Shown piece after piece: positions 1 through 5,605 of a stretch of DNA of 7,818 nucleotides. The stretch comes from Bacillota bacterium (lineage in GTDB: Bacteria > Bacillota > Clostridia > Christensenellales > Aristaeellaceae): assembly GCA_023392395.1 (NCBI GenBank), contig JAEVZE010000344.1, positions 1-7,818 on the forward strand, written 5' to 3'. Numbering within the stretch: position 1 is the first letter of the stretch; every line of letters begins with the position of its first letter. Under the pieces are notes generated by a model. The model was not told the origin of the DNA and made no database searches. It worked only from the letters and a program-made list of their open reading frames with translations. A program made the position numbers and the translations under genes.

Positions 1-891
1 CACCAGCGCCTTCGTGCCCAACAGCAGCTTCACGCCGCCGTCCGTCCGCTTCGGAATCAAGCGCTGGGCGATCCTGCTGCCCAGGATCACCGAAAAGAAC
101 CCGGCGAAGCTGACCGCCCCGAACACCCAGGGGGCGGGCGTAAGCCGGGACAGAGCCGGCTGCCAGTAGGTCTCAAGCCCGATCAGCGCAAAGCCGGTGA
201 GAAGCGAGAGCGCAAACAGCATGCGCACCGCGCCCGGCCGCGCCATGAAGTGGAGGCTGTCGCGAACCTGCGCACGCACGGTTTCCAGCGCACCCACTCG
301 CTTTCCGCGCGTTTCCTCCCGCGGGCGGGGCGCTTCCCGCACGAAGAAAAGCGTCATAACGAACAAAAGCGCGTACAGCAGCAGGTTGACGGCCAGGTTG
401 ACCCTGTACCCGGCCAACAGCCCCGCCATCAGGCCACCCGCCAGCGACCCCGCCGCGAGCCCGGCGCTCTCCAGAATGGAGAGCCGCGCCGTCACCCGGA
501 CCAGCGCGCCGCCGTCCTGTTCGGCTTGTTCCCCGGACACGGCTTCGTCGATAGCCAGCGCCTCGATGCTGCCGGAGGAAAACGCGCGCCCCAGGCCGCA
601 GGCCACCATCGCGCAGAAAAGTACCGCCGCGGAAGAGGCCATGAGGAACAGGCCATAGCACAGGCCATACAGCGCCGCGGACAGGAGAAACGCCCTTTTC
701 CGCCCGCGCAGGTCCGCGTACACGCCGCTGGGGAACTCCGCCGCGATCACGGTGAACGAATACGCCCCCAACAACAGCGAGATCTCGCCGATGGAGGCGC
801 CCCGCGCCATCAGCGCCAGCGTGAGCACCGGCGCCATGATGCCGGTGGCGAAGTTCTTGATCAGCACGATGGCCTGATAGCGCTTATGCAT
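1..891 (-). CDS. MFS transporter, probable efflux pump (3' end outside window)
   Basis: The first 297 residues of a major facilitator superfamily membrane transporter are visible; the reading frame is open to the window edge, so the C-terminal part is missing. The start is the ATG at 891, with GGAGG six bases upstream (898-902). It overlaps the stop of the regulator gene upstream by 8 bp, which indicates translational coupling. The family signature is motif A in the TM2-TM3 loop, GVYADLRGRKR at residues 56-66, with the conserved G, D, G and R-K. Hydrophobic segments follow at about 30-55, 68-83, 86-104, 140-160 and 164-184, then a basic loop at about 186-225 and further membrane segments at about 222-240 and 255-272. 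This is the usual 12-TM plan with a central cytoplasmic loop. MFS proteins of this type exchange solutes for protons at the cytoplasmic membrane. Pairing with a local ArsR-like repressor suggests drug or toxic-metabolite export; the substrate cannot be read from the sequence. Confidence 0.88.
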   Translation of the reverse strand, partial: MHKRYQAIVLIKNFATGIMAPVLTLALMARGASIGEISLLLGAYSFTVIAAEFPSGVYADLRGRKRAFLLSAALYGLCYGLFLMASSAAVLFCAMVACGLGRAFSSGSIEALAIDEAVSGEQAEQDGGALVRVTARLSILESAGLAAGSLAGGLMAGLLAGYRVNLAVNLLLYALLFVMTLFFVREAPRPREETRGKRVGALETVRAQVRDSLHFMARPGAVRMLFALSLLTGFALIGLETYWQPALSRLTPAPWVFGAVSFAGFFSVILGSRIAQRLIPKRTDGGVKLLLGTKALV

Positions 892-1444
892 CCCCCGCCT
901 CCGAAACCGGGTAGGCGACCAGTGCGTACTCCCAGGGCGTCCCCTCGCCCTCGCCCGGCTCGTGGGCGTCCAGAAAGGCGCGGATAAGGCCGTAAAGCTG
1001 CTTCGCCTCCTCGTTTTTCAGCCGGATGATGCCGGAGAGCATGTCGCCGTGCTGTTCGCCCTGCTTGACGCTGGCCACGCCCTTTTTGCAGTACTCCGAG
1101 AAGCCGGAAAACGCGGTATTAAGGGCGTTTTGCATCAGCGCCAGGCGCTGGGCGGCGTTCTCATCCTCAATCAGGCCGCCGATTCGGACGACCTTGGGCG
1201 GCACCCGGTAGTAGCTGGCCGTGATCCCCCGGATGCGCTCGGTGTGGTCCAGTTCCACCACGCCCAGCTCCAGGAGCTTTTTGATGTGGTGCTGCACCGA
1301 GGACGCGGAGATGCCCATCTGGTCCGCCAGAAACTTGGGCGTCACCGGCGCGCCCGCAAGGCGCATGCGTCGCAAAAGGTTCTGCCGCTGCGGGTTGATG
1401 TAGATATCCAGTTCCCGCTTGCCCGACAGCAGGATGGTGCCCAT
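884..1444 (-). CDS. Winged-helix (ArsR-like) transcriptional regulator
   Basis: A 186-residue DNA-binding protein. Residues 22-82 form a winged helix: helix at about 22-30, the HTH pair at about 36-60 with the probable recognition helix around SASSVQHHIKKL, and a wing ending near YYRVPPK at 78-84. The remaining ~100 residues are mostly helical, likely for dimerisation and effector binding. The layout resembles HTH_20/ArsR-type regulators rather than short metal sensors; I see no Cys pair typical of metal binding. I chose the ATG at 1444 because AAAGGGGG lies 7 bases upstream. An earlier in-frame ATG at 1474 falls inside the -10 box and one at 1462 has no ribosome binding site. The gene is first in an operon with the MFS transporter. 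The palindrome in its own promoter suggests that it represses both genes until a ligand binds. That role is inferred; the fold call is firm. Confidence 0.85.
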   Translation of the reverse strand: MGTILLSGKRELDIYINPQRQNLLRRMRLAGAPVTPKFLADQMGISASSVQHHIKKLLELGVVELDHTERIRGITASYYRVPPKVVRIGGLIEDENAAQRLALMQNALNTAFSGFSEYCKKGVASVKQGEQHGDMLSGIIRLKNEEAKQLYGLIRAFLDAHEPGEGEGTPWEYALVAYPVSEAGDA

Positions 1445-1472
1445 GGGACCGCCCCCTTTCATCGTTGCACGC

Positions 1473-1502
1473 ATTATATCATTACATAATATGTAACGTC
1501 AA
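1473..1502 (-). promoter_or_regulatory. Sigma-A type promoter of the regulator-MFS operon
   Basis: On the minus strand, TTGACG (1502-1497, 5/6 match) and TATAAT (1478-1473, 6/6) are separated by 18 bp. Transcription would start near 1466, leaving a leader of about 22 nt before the chosen ATG at 1444. The predicted leader contains the ribosome binding site and nothing else obvious. Confidence 0.8.
1482..1496. promoter_or_regulatory. Palindromic operator inside the promoter spacer
   Basis: TTACATA-N-TATGTAA is a perfect 7+1+7 inverted repeat. It begins one base after the -35 box and ends three bases before the -10 box, so a bound protein dimer would block RNA polymerase. Its size and symmetry fit a winged-helix dimer, and the obvious candidate is the regulator encoded just downstream. 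Binding itself is inferred. Confidence 0.72.
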
Positions 1503-1521
1503 GAGGCCACAAAAACGCCAG

Positions 1522-1760
1522 GCTTACGCATGCGTTACGGATGTGTGAACCCCTGGGAGGCATGGAGGGCCTGGGCCCTCCATGGTGATCCAAAGTACCG
1601 GCTTTGCCGGTGCTTTGGGATTCCCCCCAAGGGCGCGCTTGCCCGCCCGGCGGGGAATCATTTCCACCAGTCGGGTTCCGCCCGAAAATTTCCAGAGAAA
1701 TTTTAGGAACCCGCCCCAATTCCCTTTGCTTACGCATGAATTCTTAATTCATGCGTAAGC
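1522..1760. repeat. Multi-hairpin intergenic element with inverted termini
   Basis: This non-coding 239-bp block begins with GCTTACGCATG (1522-1532) and ends with its reverse complement (1750-1760). Between them is a chain of near-perfect stem-loops: a 10-bp stem 1561-1570/1575-1584; a 13-bp stem with one G-T pair 1590-1602/1606-1618; GATTCCCC 1619-1626 with GGGGAATC 1652-1659; CGGGTTCC 1672-1679 with GGAACCCG 1706-1713, enclosing AAAATTTC 1685-1692 with GAAATTTT 1697-1704; and the terminal 15-bp stem. Together they fill most of the block. An 87-codon frame on the minus strand crosses it but is low-complexity, overlaps the promoter and is not a believable gene. The pattern looks like a REP/MITE-like dispersed element; no transposase is nearby. 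Copy number elsewhere is unknown from this window. Confidence 0.6.
1728..1760. repeat. Perfect 15-bp inverted repeat, 3-nt loop
   Basis: GCTTACGCATGAATT (1728-1742) and its exact reverse complement (1746-1760) flank a CTT loop. The outer 11 bp of the arm recur once more at 1522-1532. The hairpin sits just past the T-tract of the response-regulator terminator and is not itself followed by a T-tract on either strand, so it is not a standard terminator. Confidence 0.8.
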
Positions 1761-1766
1761 ACTGAC

Positions 1767-1801
1767 AAAAAACGCCGGCAGGCCGCAAGGCCGGTCCGGC
1801 G
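1767..1801 (-). terminator. Rho-independent terminator of the two-component operon
   Basis: On the minus strand the stem CGCCGG (1801-1796)/CCGGCG (1778-1773), with inner GGCC/GGCC around a TTGC loop (1785-1788), is followed at once by six T residues (1772-1767). It starts 18 bp after the response-regulator stop codon, the standard arrangement for intrinsic termination. Confidence 0.88.
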
Positions 1802-1818
1802 CTCCATCCGATGCAGGT

Positions 1819-2565
1819 CTATTTCCCCCGGTACTCCGATGGTGTGACGCCCGCGTACTTCTTGAAGGTCTTGCTGAAGTAGTGCTGGTCGTCAAACCCG
1901 ACGCGGAACGCGATCTCGTAAACCATCAAATCGGTCTGATCCATGAGCCGCTTGGCCTCGGCGACGCGGACCCTTCCGATATAGTCCGCGATGGAGAGCC
2001 CATAGGCGCGCTTGAAGGCGTTGCCCAGGTAGTTGGGCGAATAGCCCAGCTTCTCCGACAGGTGGTTGACGCCCAGTTCGGGGCTTGCAAAGCCTTTGTC
2101 GATGGCGCGCCGCGCCTGCTCGGCCACGGAGCGGGGCGCTTCGCCCTCGCTGCGCGTTTCCATGGCGCTCCGTAGAAGCCTTTCGCGCTCCTCCCGCTCG
2201 CTGACCAAGTCGTGCAGGCGCCTCGCCATCTCCTCAACGTCGTCCTGGTCCACGGGCTTGAGCACGTAGTCCACCGCGCCGTAGCTGAGCGCCTGCTTGG
2301 CGTAGTCGAACTCGTCGTACCCGCTGATGATGATGGTGGCGGGCCGGTCGGGCCGCTCGAGAAGACGCCGCATCAGCTCGATGCCGTTCATTTCGGGCAT
2401 GGCGATGTCCAGGAGCATCGCGTCGATCCTCCGGCTCTCGATGATCCTCAGCGCCTCCAGGCCGCTCTGGGCGGAGAACGTCTGAAACAGGCCCGTATCG
2501 TCGATGGTCCGCTGCATGCCGTCGGCCAGCAGGCGCTCGTCATCCACCACCAGCATGGTAAACAT
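1819..2565 (-). CDS. YesN-like response regulator, REC + AraC HTH
   Basis: A 248-residue cytoplasmic response regulator. The receiver domain (about 1-120) has the acidic pair D8-D9, the phospho-acceptor D53 in LLDIAMPEMNG, S81 at the switch position and K103 in VLKPV. After a short charged linker (about 121-142), an AraC-type double helix-turn-helix fills about 146-246, with the family-typical ending VGFDDQHYFSKTFKKYAGVTPSEYR. Phosphorylation by the neighbouring kinase should control DNA binding. Its start overlaps the kinase stop (ATGATG over TGA). I chose the second ATG (2565) because GGGGGAG then lies 5 bases upstream; ATG 2568 is nearly as likely. The YesN family usually controls sugar-uptake or surface genes, commonly next to an ABC importer; none is in this window, so its targets are unknown. 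At 248 residues it is the short form of the family, lacking the long central region of ~500-residue YesN proteins. Confidence 0.92.
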   Translation of the reverse strand: MFTMLVVDDERLLADGMQRTIDDTGLFQTFSAQSGLEALRIIESRRIDAMLLDIAMPEMNGIELMRRLLERPDRPATIIISGYDEFDYAKQALSYGAVDYVLKPVDQDDVEEMARRLHDLVSEREERERLLRSAMETRSEGEAPRSVAEQARRAIDKGFASPELGVNHLSEKLGYSPNYLGNAFKRAYGLSIADYIGRVRVAEAKRLMDQTDLMVYEIAFRVGFDDQHYFSKTFKKYAGVTPSEYRGK

Positions 2566-4325
2566 CATTTCTCCCCCAGTATTCGCTTGATGCGCACGGT
2601 GGCCACCGTTTCGTTTTCGTCGCGGGCGAAGGCGAGGCCGTAGCCCTCGCCGAAGCAAAACTGCACGCGGTCGTGCACGTTGGAGATGCCGATGCCGTAG
2701 TTGCGGGGGGCAGGCACCTCGCTTCGGTGGTACAGGAAGCGGTTCATGGCCTCGATGGTCTCCTGGGTGGCGTTTTCACCGTCGTCCCGCACGGTCAGGA
2801 GGATGTCCTCCCTCTCCGCCCTCGCCGCGATGCGGATGTGGCAGGTGCGGGAGCGGTTTTGCTGCATGCCGTGAATGATCGAGTTCTCCACCAGCGGCTG
2901 CAGGATCAGCCTGGGCGTGAGGCAATCCTTCAGCTCCTCCGGCAGGTCGTACTCAACGAAGATGGAGTCCGCATACCTGGCCATCTGGATGCCGATGTAC
3001 AGCTCGATGTGCTTGATCTGCTCGCTGAGCGGGATGAAATCCCGGCCCTTGCTGATGGAGATGCGGAAGAAGGACGCCAGGTCCTTGGTAATGCGGATGG
3101 CCTTCTTGTCCTCCCCCGCGCCGATCAGCCAGATGATGGTGGACAGCGTGTTGTACAGGAAGTGGGGGTTGATCTGGAATTCCAGCGCGCGGATCTGCGC
3201 CTCCCGGTTGTTGCGCTGCTCCTCGTAATACTGGCCAATGGCGGTCTCCAGCTTTTCCAGCACCTTGCCGTACTTGTCGTCCAGGATGGCGATCTCGTTT
3301 TTCACCGGCGAGCGGGCGGCGCTCTGGCCCGGCGGGGCGTCGTAAGAGGCGACCCTGCCGATCAGATGGTAGAGCGGCTTGATGAGGCTTCTGGACATCA
3401 TGGAGCCCAGCAGCACGCACAGGCCCATGCACAAAAAAGCCACCAGCAGCGTCATCGTGAGGATCGGGCGGAAGCCCGCGTTGAGCGCCGCCTCCGGGAT
3501 CAGTTCCAGAAAGTTCAGGTGGCGCGCGGCGTCCCGGTAGTAGACCAGCACATGCGCGCCCAGCCCGATGGAGCCGGAGGACTCCGTGAGCGCGCCCTTA
3601 GGAACGTTCAGCACCTGATACAGATTCTTGCCGTAGAGCGCGTCGTCCGCGCAGGACTGGATGGCGCCCTGGTCGTTCACGATCAGGAACTGGCTGCCCC
3701 GGGCGCTTTCGTAGCCCTGGTAGAGTTTTCGAAGCAGGCTCTCGCGCACGTTGACCCGGATCAGCGCAACCGGCTGGTTTGCCATGTTCAGCACCTGGCG
3801 CACGTAGGGGATCACCCGCTCCCCGCCGTCCCAGGTGGCGTTCTGCCACAGGTCGAACAGCTGAAACTGCGACGCCTTGGGCCGGTCGAGTTCCGCCGTA
3901 TCCACCCGCTGCACCACCGAGGCGTCCTGGGAATACTTGAGCGCCGCGCTGTCTCCGATCAGCAGCACCGACGTGGCCTCCTGGCTGTTGTACAGCCGGA
4001 TGATCTGGCGGCGGGTCTGGTCTTCGATCACCGAAGCCGCCAGCTCAAAGGGCTTGTCCGGGTCGAAATAGGCGCGAACGTATGGGTTGAACGCGGCCAA
4101 GAGCGTCGCGCGGTGCTTTTCCCGCATGATCTCGTCCACCCGGTAGGCGATGAACTCCAGCCTGCTCTGGCTGGCCTGCACGCCCTTGTCCAGCATCGTG
4201 CGGCTGGACACGTCCAGCGAGATCGCGCCGATCACGCACACCGGGATCAGCGACACCAGCGCAAACAGCATGGTCAGCCGCGTCTTGATGGAAAGATTGG
4301 CCAGAAACGAGCCGATCCGCTTCAC
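2565..4325 (-). CDS. YesM-like sensor histidine kinase
   Basis: A 586-residue membrane sensor kinase. TM1 is at about 17-37 and TM2 at about 287-310; between them lies a ~250-residue extracytoplasmic domain resembling a double-Cache sensor. A HAMP-like linker (about 310-365) leads to the His_kinase domain. The phospho-acceptor is H388 in QINPHFLYNTL. The ATPase domain has an N box (QPLVENSIIHGM, 476-487) and a G2 box (YGIGISNV, 543-550). The G1 region reads DDGEN (514-518) where the family usually has D-N-G-x-G, a deviation worth noting. The start is GTG 4325, with GAGG six bases upstream and no other in-frame start before a stop codon. The protein should autophosphorylate on an external cue and pass the phosphate to the response regulator, whose gene overlaps its stop codon. 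The ligand is unknown; YesM-type sensors often respond to carbohydrates or cell-wall state. Confidence 0.92.
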   Translation of the reverse strand: MKRIGSFLANLSIKTRLTMLFALVSLIPVCVIGAISLDVSSRTMLDKGVQASQSRLEFIAYRVDEIMREKHRATLLAAFNPYVRAYFDPDKPFELAASVIEDQTRRQIIRLYNSQEATSVLLIGDSAALKYSQDASVVQRVDTAELDRPKASQFQLFDLWQNATWDGGERVIPYVRQVLNMANQPVALIRVNVRESLLRKLYQGYESARGSQFLIVNDQGAIQSCADDALYGKNLYQVLNVPKGALTESSGSIGLGAHVLVYYRDAARHLNFLELIPEAALNAGFRPILTMTLLVAFLCMGLCVLLGSMMSRSLIKPLYHLIGRVASYDAPPGQSAARSPVKNEIAILDDKYGKVLEKLETAIGQYYEEQRNNREAQIRALEFQINPHFLYNTLSTIIWLIGAGEDKKAIRITKDLASFFRISISKGRDFIPLSEQIKHIELYIGIQMARYADSIFVEYDLPEELKDCLTPRLILQPLVENSIIHGMQQNRSRTCHIRIAARAEREDILLTVRDDGENATQETIEAMNRFLYHRSEVPAPRNYGIGISNVHDRVQFCFGEGYGLAFARDENETVATVRIKRILGEK

Positions 4326-4362
4326 ATTGTACCTCGCTATGCCCGCGTTTGTACCTCACAAG

Positions 4363-4391
4363 AGATTAACACAAGCCGCGCGCGATTTCAA
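4363..4391 (-). promoter_or_regulatory. Weak candidate promoter for the kinase-regulator operon
   Basis: The best minus-strand pair upstream of the kinase is TTGAAA (4391-4386) and TAATCT (4368-4363) with a 17-bp spacer. The -35 is good but the -10 matches at only 3 of 6 positions, which would fit a promoter needing an activator. An inverted repeat overlaps it. This is a tentative call. Confidence 0.25.
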
Positions 4392-4398
4392 GCGCGGC
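4375..4398. promoter_or_regulatory. Inverted repeat in the divergent control region
   Basis: GCCGCGC (4375-4381) and GCGCGGC (4392-4398) are perfect complements separated by 10 bp. The repeat overlaps the candidate -35 of the kinase operon and ends 7 bp before the -35 of the ydcF-like gene. It could be an operator for either gene, or simply a GC-rich hairpin in the 5' leader region; a binding role is inference only. Confidence 0.35.
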
Positions 4399-4404
4399 AA
4401 ATCG

Positions 4405-4433
4405 TTTACGGCGGGGGGGCGGGGCGGTATAAT
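4405..4433 (+). promoter_or_regulatory. Promoter of the ydcF-like gene
   Basis: TTTACG (4405-4410, 4/6) and a perfect TATAAT (4428-4433) lie 17 bp apart. Predicted transcription start is near 4440, giving a short leader of about 36 nt to the chosen ATG. The spacer is almost pure G with two C interruptions. Confidence 0.72.
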
Positions 4434-4475
4434 ATAGAAAGCTTATGAGACCTTGAAATGAAAAGGGCGGTGCGC

Positions 4476-5285
4476 ATGGAAGAAATGGGCGTCCCGGGCG
4501 GCGAGAGAATCGCGCGGGATATGAATGTACTTTCCAGGTATCTGGCACAGCGGGATTTTGCGACGCTGACGCCGGAAGCGGTGTCCGCCGTTCTGGGCGA
4601 CCGGGCGGACCTGCTGATCCTGATGGGTGGCAGCATCGCCTCCGGCTGTGAGCTGGCGGCCAGCGCCTTCCTTTCCGGCGTCGCGGACAGGCTGATGATC
4701 GTGGGCGGCGCGGGCCACACCACGCAGGCGCTCAGGGACACGGTGCATCAGCGTTATCCGGATGTCGAAACGGAAGGCCGCGCCGAGGCGCAACTGATCG
4801 CGGAGATGTTTGAAAAGCACTACGGCATCCCGCGCCCGCGGGTGATCCTGGAGGACCGGTCGAAAAATTGCGGCGAAAACGCGATCTTCGCACTGGATGT
4901 GGCGAAAGCCCACGGCCTGACGCCCCGGACCGTGGTCCTGATGCAGGACAGCTCCATGCAGCGGCGCATGGACTTGAGCTTTCGAAAGTCTTGGGCCGGG
5001 ACGGGCGCGCGTTTCTTCGGCTACGCGGCCCACGTGCCCGAGGTGATCTCGGAAAACGGCGAACTGCGCTACACAGGCGCGCAGCCCTGGGGCATGTGGC
5101 CCTTTGCGCGCTTTCTGACGCTGATCCTGGGCGAAATCCCCCGCCTGCGGGACGACGCGGACGGCTATGGCCCGCGGGGCAAAAACTTCATCGCCCACGC
5201 GGACATCCCCGATGCCGTGCTCCCCGCCTTTGACCGCCTCGCCCTCGCCTTCCCCCACCTCGTCCGCCCCGCCTGGAAGGCGTAG
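4476..5285 (+). CDS. ydcF: YdcF family protein (DUF218)
   Basis: A 269-residue soluble protein that I recognise as a close relative of E. coli YdcF, whose length (~266) and motif order it shares. Visible conserved blocks are LMGGSI (about 49-54), GGAGHTT (77-83), EGRAEA (100-105), EDRSKNCGENA (126-136), QDSSMQRR (157-164) and the C-terminal LRDDADGYGPRG (224-235). I see no signal peptide or membrane helix, so it should be cytoplasmic. DUF218 has a Rossmann-like fold; E. coli YdcF has been reported to bind S-adenosylmethionine, but its reaction is not known. I chose ATG 4476 because GGCGG lies 5 bases upstream and the N-terminus then matches YdcF; ATG 4458 is possible but has no ribosome binding site. 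It is transcribed alone, divergent from the kinase operon and convergent with a second DUF218 gene. Confidence 0.87.
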   Translation: MEEMGVPGGERIARDMNVLSRYLAQRDFATLTPEAVSAVLGDRADLLILMGGSIASGCELAASAFLSGVADRLMIVGGAGHTTQALRDTVHQRYPDVETEGRAEAQLIAEMFEKHYGIPRPRVILEDRSKNCGENAIFALDVAKAHGLTPRTVVLMQDSSMQRRMDLSFRKSWAGTGARFFGYAAHVPEVISENGELRYTGAQPWGMWPFARFLTLILGEIPRLRDDADGYGPRGKNFIAHADIPDAVLPAFDRLALAFPHLVRPAWKA

Positions 5286-5298
5286 AGGCGAGGGGACG

Positions 5299-5365
5299 CC
5301 GGGGGCGCTGCCCCCGGGCCCCTGCAAGGGGACTGAGTCCCCTTGACCCCATACAAGGGGTATGG
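5299..5365. repeat. Cluster of three perfect hairpins after ydcF
   Basis: Three stem-loops lie end to end: CCGGGGGC/GCCCCCGG (5299-5306/5310-5317, loop GCT), CAAGGGGAC/GTCCCCTTG (5325-5333/5337-5345, loop TGA) and CCATAC/GTATGG (5349-5354/5360-5365). None is followed by a T-tract, so although they begin 14 bp after the ydcF stop they are not a classic terminator; they may still stabilise or end the transcript. The following stretch 5366-5452 has lower GC and I see no gene or clear structure in it. The cluster resembles the other hairpin chains in this window in design. Confidence 0.6.
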
Positions 5366-5452
5366 ATAGAATAAATCCTGCTCGCCGGTGCGCATTGTCC
5401 GATCCGATACCAGTTACTCATCATTCTCTGACCCCAAAATGGACGCGCTAGC

Positions 5453-5526
5453 GGACATTTCCCTCTGCGAGGTGTCCAGGGGGAATCATTCCCCCTGGCA
5501 GGTTTCCAAAGGGCGGCGCCCTTTGG
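5453..5526. repeat. Second hairpin cluster between the DUF218 genes
   Basis: GGACA (5453-5457) pairs with TGTCC (5473-5477) around an inner CCTC/GAGG. This overlaps by two bases the next stem, CCAGGGGGAA/TTCCCCCTGG (5476-5485/5489-5498, loop TCA). Then comes CCAAAGGGC/GCCCTTTGG (5506-5514/5518-5526, loop GGC). The core GGGGAATCATT also occurs at 1652-1662, and CCAAAG stems occur in both places, so the two spacers seem to hold related elements. Confidence 0.6.
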
Positions 5527-5553
5527 CGTAACCCCTTTCCGCTTGAAAGCTAT

Positions 5554-5595
5554 AACAAAATAAGGCTGTCCCAAGCGAAAAGCTTCAGGACAGCC
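5554..5595 (-). terminator. Rho-independent terminator of the glycosyltransferase-DUF218 operon
   Basis: On the minus strand GGCTGTCC (5595-5588) pairs with GGACAGCC (5571-5564), with an inner AAGC/GCTT around the loop, and is followed by TTATTTTG. It lies about 10 bp after the DUF218 stop codon, so it should end the operon. The T-tract is on the minus side only. Confidence 0.82.
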
Positions 5596-5605
5596 CTTTG
5601 ATATT

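Noticed and set aside
173..987. Several open frames on both strands over the left end of the window
   Set aside because: They are out-of-frame shadows of the MFS transporter, whose real frame is open to the window edge and shows membrane segments and motif A.
1474..1737. An 87-codon minus-strand reading frame upstream of the winged-helix regulator
   Set aside because: It lies wholly over the multi-hairpin element and the regulator promoter, has no ribosome binding site worth the name and translates to low-complexity G/P/R-rich sequence. It is best explained as a chance frame in structured DNA.
2673..4448. A 591-codon plus-strand open frame opposite the sensor kinase
   Set aside because: It is the antisense shadow of the kinase, rich in H, R, V and D with no recognisable domain. 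The minus-strand frame has complete kinase motifs and a ribosome binding site.
4443..5327. A 294-codon minus-strand frame opposite the ydcF-like gene
   Set aside because: Its translation has no family features, while the plus strand gives an almost motif-for-motif match to YdcF with its own promoter. The frame reflects high GC at third positions.
5299..5345. Intrinsic terminator for the ydcF-like gene
   Set aside because: The stems are strong, but no T-tract follows either one, so I list them as a hairpin cluster only.
5286..5605. A CRISPR array or tandem repeat in the hairpin-rich spacer
   Set aside because: The stems differ in sequence and there is no regular repeat-spacer spacing; they are separate inverted repeats, not direct repeats.
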